A DNA stretch of 8,109 bases, taken from NCBI GenBank assembly GCA_031278025.1, contig JAITLF010000041.1:1-8109 (forward strand), given 5' to 3'. Source of the stretch: Treponema sp. (GTDB lineage Bacteria; Spirochaetota; Spirochaetia; Treponematales; Breznakiellaceae). Below, one piece after another: positions 5,171 to 8,109 of the stretch (the stretch's first letter is position 1; the number at the start of each line of letters is the position of its first letter). The position numbers and the translations under genes are program-made. The notes under the pieces are model-generated. The model did not search any database, was not told the origin of the DNA, and worked only from the letters and a program-made list of their open reading frames with translations.

Positions 5171-7186
5171 ATGTCCGATGTCTACATACCGGGGGTAAAA
5201 AGCCGGTTTAATAGTGAAAGTCTCGTCGAAGGCCTGATGCGGATCGAAAGGATTCCGCGGGAACGGGTCGGAAAAGATATTGAGACGTTACAAACGCAAA
5301 AAACATACTGGCAGGAACTCGGCAGAAAGGTGTCCGCGCTCAGGGAGAGTGCGCGATCCTTTGTCTCTTTTCAGAATCCCTTCAATGACCGCATTGTTAC
5401 TTCCGGGGATGAATCGGTACTCATCGGAACCGCTACCAGGGAAGCGGTGAACCAGACGCGGGATTTTACCGTCAAACAGACGGCTCAGGCAGACAGGTTT
5501 TTGTCCCAGCCTCTGGAAGATAACTATCAGGTAGAAGCCGGCAGTTACACGTTTACGGTGGGAAAGGACGAGGTGTCCTTGAATTTCCGGGGAGGGTCGT
5601 TGCGGGAATTTGCCGATGCCCTGAACCGGCGGGGCCGGGACAAGATACAGGCCAGCGCCATCCCGATTCAACGGGGGTCCAAATCCCTGCTTATTGAGTC
5701 TAAGGTAACCGGTGCGGAAAACCGCCTTGTTTTTTCAGGAGCCGCGGAGAATTTGCCCCTTTCGACGGGGGTGATTGAACAGCCCAAGGATCCCCCCCGG
5801 AACATCGCCTTTACCGGAGAAACGCTTATAACCGACGGGCAGTCGGCGGAAGTGTCGGGGGATACGCTAAAGGTGTATGCCGGAGGACAGGCGGCCATTC
5901 CCCTGGACCCGGCGGTGCGGACAGCCCCAAATCTTGTCCTTACCTTTGAGGCCGCCACGGAGATTCTTTCCGAACAAGATATCCCCGCGCCGGATCTTGC
6001 GGCCGATGGGGACCTGGCCGTCGAAACCGAAGGCAGTGAAACCGGCGATTCCCCTTCCCTCCCCCTCCGGGTGGACGACATGGAGGTCATCACCCTGAAA
6101 TTCACCGATGGTTCCGCCGCGAAGCTCCCCGCCTTAGAGGATTCGGAGACTTTTCAGGCGTACCGTTTCTCCCTTCCGGAATTGACGGGCGGGAAAACCA
6201 TCGTTTCCATTGATTTCAATAATCAGAACACCCATAGGGATGTCTCGGTTCGGAACATCGTGATCGCCGTTCCGGACGCCGGAGAAAACGCGGCTGCCGG
6301 GGTCCGGGATGCGGCGGCTGCCGTTGCCCAGGGTTCGCTAATTTCCGCAGCCCAGGACGCGGTGATTTTCATGGACGGCATAGAAATATCCAGACCCTCC
6401 AATACCATAGACGACCTTGTACCAGGGGTTACCCTGGTCGTAAAGGCTCCGTCAGAGCGGCCCGTAAAGATTGAGGTAGTCCCGGATCGGGAATCCGCAA
6501 AAGAGGCGATCATATCCCTTGTGGGGAACTATAACCGCCTTATGGCGGAGATGAACATTTTAACCCGGAATGACGAACGCCTTATCCAGGAACTTTCTTA
6601 TCTTGCACCGGAAGAGCAGGAAGAAATGCGGAAGAAGCTGGGCATCTTTTCGGGGGAATCCACGCTGGTCCAGCTTAAGACCGGGTTGCAGCAGGTGGCT
6701 GCCGGCTCCTACCTAACCTCTCTGGAACGGGATTTAACCATGCTGCCCCAGATAGGGATAGGCACCGATGTACGCAAGGCCGGGGCCACGGCAGGCTACG
6801 ACCCTTCCCGTCTGCGGGGGTATCTGGAGATAGACGAGAAAGCCCTGGACATGGCCCTGGAGACCCGTCTGCCGGCCATTCAGCAGCTTTTCGGCTACGA
6901 TACCGACGGGGACCTGATTATTGATTCGGGCGTGGCGTATATGCTGGATCGGCTTACCAGGCCCATTGTGGAAACCGGCGGGATCGTTACCCTAAAGACC
7001 GGGGCCATTGATTCCCGTATCGCCCAGGACAACCGGCGTATAGAAACTTTGGACCGCCAGCTTGCCGCTAAAGAAGCAAGCCTCAAGAACCAATATGCCC
7101 AGATGGAAGGGGCCTACAGCCGGATGGAACAGATGTCTACTTCTCTCGATCAATTTAGCCAGCAGGCTAACAATAATAACCGCTAA
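5171..7186 (+). CDS. fliD: Flagellar filament cap protein FliD (HAP2), long treponemal form
   Basis: FliD caps the growing filament tip and guides flagellin insertion. The FliD N-terminal domain spans about residues 5-110 (YIPGVKSRFNSESLVEGLM, helical, then a beta region). The C-terminal domain spans about 390-660 and contains the family motif DGIEISRPSNTIDDLVPGVTL (402-422), then IISLVGNYNRL, and ends in a coiled coil (about 610-665). With 671 residues it is far longer than the 468-residue Escherichia coli protein. Residues about 205-370 form an inserted beta-rich region with an acidic low-complexity linker. Treponemal FliD proteins are generally long. The ATG at 5171 is fixed by an in-frame TAA at 5162-5164. 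The ribosome-binding sequence is poor: AGGA at 5153-5156 is 14 nt away and GGGG touches the start codon. The 100-nt gap after flaG has no terminator, so cotranscription is likely. Confidence 0.93.
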   Translation: MSDVYIPGVKSRFNSESLVEGLMRIERIPRERVGKDIETLQTQKTYWQELGRKVSALRESARSFVSFQNPFNDRIVTSGDESVLIGTATREAVNQTRDFTVKQTAQADRFLSQPLEDNYQVEAGSYTFTVGKDEVSLNFRGGSLREFADALNRRGRDKIQASAIPIQRGSKSLLIESKVTGAENRLVFSGAAENLPLSTGVIEQPKDPPRNIAFTGETLITDGQSAEVSGDTLKVYAGGQAAIPLDPAVRTAPNLVLTFEAATEILSEQDIPAPDLAADGDLAVETEGSETGDSPSLPLRVDDMEVITLKFTDGSAAKLPALEDSETFQAYRFSLPELTGGKTIVSIDFNNQNTHRDVSVRNIVIAVPDAGENAAAGVRDAAAAVAQGSLISAAQDAVIFMDGIEISRPSNTIDDLVPGVTLVVKAPSERPVKIEVVPDRESAKEAIISLVGNYNRLMAEMNILTRNDERLIQELSYLAPEEQEEMRKKLGIFSGESTLVQLKTGLQQVAAGSYLTSLERDLTMLPQIGIGTDVRKAGATAGYDPSRLRGYLEIDEKALDMALETRLPAIQQLFGYDTDGDLIIDSGVAYMLDRLTRPIVETGGIVTLKTGAIDSRIAQDNRRIETLDRQLAAKEASLKNQYAQMEGAYSRMEQMSTSLDQFSQQANNNNR

Positions 7187-7215
7187 TATTTCGGGATATT
7201 TATTTAGGATAGTGT

Positions 7216-8088
7216 ATGGTCATACGAATTAACGGAGAAATTGCGGACATTACCGTGGAATCAGAGAGAACCCTGGGGGCTGTTCTTGCCGGGATAGAGA
7301 ACTGGCTTGAAAAATCTGAATTCCGGGTAAAGGGTCTTGAAATCGACGGACGGGCTATTCCCGGGGAGGCCATTCCCGCAGCCTTTGAAAGGGATTTGGC
7401 GGGGATAGAGGTTATAAACCTTACGGTCTGCACCAGGCGGGAACTTGCCCTGGAAGCCTTGACCGAAGCCCAATATTACCTTGGGGCTTTGACCGGTCCC
7501 GGTTCCGGTCCGGATGCCCTGTCCGCCGCCGCGGAAGGCTGGGAAAACAGTTCCGCCAAGAGCTTCCTTTCCGAGGAGCTGCCCGACATCTGCGGCGTCC
7601 TTGACGAATTCGTCAAAACCACCGGCGGGACCGGCGGGGGGCCCTCCCCGCAGGCGGCTGCTTCCCTCATCGATGAGCGGATACGGGAAATCGTGGACCC
7701 GGCGGAGGAATTTGAGCGGTTGGGAAGCCTGGTTTCCGGGGTAAGCGGCCGGCTGGAGGAACTGCCTATAGACATACAGACCGGAAAAGACGGGCGGGCC
7801 TCCGAGACCGTGTCCCTCTTTTCGCGCATAGCGGAAAAGCTTTTCCGGCTTTTCGTTGTTTTCCAATCCCAGGGAGAGTTCATTGATACCGTTGATTCGG
7901 TTCCCGTCCATACCTTCCTTACGGAATTCGACGCCGCGGTAAAAGAGCTCCTGCTCGCGTACTCAAACAAAGACGCGGTCCTGGCGGGGGATTTGGCGGA
8001 ATATGAACTGGCGCCCCGGCTGCGGGCTTTCTACGCCGCCCTGAAACGGTCCGCCGCATCCCCTGGTGCGGGAGAAGACGGTGTATGA
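7216..8088 (+). CDS. Uncharacterised protein encoded downstream of fliD
   Basis: I do not recognise the family. The 290-residue protein has no signal peptide or membrane segment and is acidic. Residues 1-70 alternate short strands and one helix (MVIRINGEIADITVESE, then VKGLEIDGRAI and IEVINLTV) and could be a small alpha/beta or ubiquitin-like fold. Residues 75-132 are helical. A Gly/Pro-rich linker, TTGGTGGGPSPQ (134-145), separates a second all-helical part (146-285) ending YELAPRLRAFYAALKR. It follows fliD by 29 nt with AGGA at 7206-7209 six bases before the ATG, so it belongs to the same transcript. In many bacteria the gene after fliD is the flagellin chaperone fliS (about 130 residues). 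This protein does not visibly match FliS, but a chaperone or assembly role is a reasonable guess from position alone. Confidence 0.8.
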   Translation: MVIRINGEIADITVESERTLGAVLAGIENWLEKSEFRVKGLEIDGRAIPGEAIPAAFERDLAGIEVINLTVCTRRELALEALTEAQYYLGALTGPGSGPDALSAAAEGWENSSAKSFLSEELPDICGVLDEFVKTTGGTGGGPSPQAAASLIDERIREIVDPAEEFERLGSLVSGVSGRLEELPIDIQTGKDGRASETVSLFSRIAEKLFRLFVVFQSQGEFIDTVDSVPVHTFLTEFDAAVKELLLAYSNKDAVLAGDLAEYELAPRLRAFYAALKRSAASPGAGEDGV

Positions 8089-8109
8089 ATCTTCGGTTCT
8101 GCGGGGGGC
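8085..8109 (+). CDS. Start of the next gene in the operon (partial)
   Basis: An ATG at 8085 overlaps the preceding stop codon in the arrangement ATGA, with GGAG at 8071-8074 suitably placed upstream. Only eight residues, MNLRFCGG, are visible before the window ends. The opening loosely recalls metallo-beta-lactamase-fold proteins, but this is too little to name a function. Confidence 0.6.

Noticed and set aside
5668..6105. Long open frame on the minus strand inside fliD
   Set aside because: It is a shadow of codon bias in the GC-rich fliD gene; the fliD frame has clear family motifs and the minus-strand translation has none. The same applies to the other minus-strand frames in the window.
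1..8109. Mobile elements, CRISPR arrays, tRNA or rRNA genes
   Set aside because: No transposase, terminal repeats, regularly spaced direct repeats or tRNA/rRNA sequences were seen. The inverted repeats found are local RNA-type hairpins.

Overview
The window most likely comes from a spirochaete of the Treponema group. It carries two short flagellins of the periplasmic-flagellum core type (FlaB, 286 and 280 residues, starting MIINHN and lacking any variable outer domain), followed by flaG and an unusually long FliD of 671 residues. This order resembles the flaB-flaG-fliD locus of treponemes. The DNA is GC-rich in most genes, which points to an environmental or gut-type treponeme rather than a low-GC host-adapted one. 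That placement is inference; no rRNA or other marker is present.

Layout. Positions 35-1607 hold an ATPase and a permease of a zinc/manganese ABC importer (ZnuC, ZnuB), overlapping by 8 nt. The substrate-binding protein is not in the window and would be expected upstream. A lipoprotein with a Cys-Cys motif (1594-2229) overlaps the permease by 14 nt and ends the operon. Two GC-rich hairpins, the second followed by seven T (2239-2292), close the unit. A near-perfect sigma-28 flagellar promoter at 2304-2331 drives the first flaB (2429-3289). A 332-nt inter-flaB region (3290-3621) follows, rich in RNA-forming inverted repeats but without a convincing gene. Next are the second flaB (3622-4464), a strong intrinsic terminator (4545-4581), flaG (4675-5070), fliD (5171-7186), an unrecognised two-part protein (7216-8088), and the first codons of a further gene overlapping it by 4 nt (8085-8109). 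All genes are on the plus strand.

How the genes work together. FlaB proteins form the core of the periplasmic filament, FliD caps the filament tip and chaperones flagellin polymerisation, and FlaG affects filament length in other bacteria. The importer module is functionally separate and insulated by the terminator.

The most interesting observation is post-transcriptional. The leaders of both flaB genes and of flaG each carry a GGA motif in the loop of a predicted hairpin, 34-35 nt upstream of the ATG. A second GGA lies 23-24 nt further on, inside the Shine-Dalgarno sequence. In the first flaB the loop is the hexaloop AAGGAT closed by C-G, which fits the CsrA (RsmA) consensus core CARGGAUG. 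The stems differ in sequence while the geometry is kept. This suggests that CsrA, probably with FliW, controls filament-protein translation at three genes in one locus.
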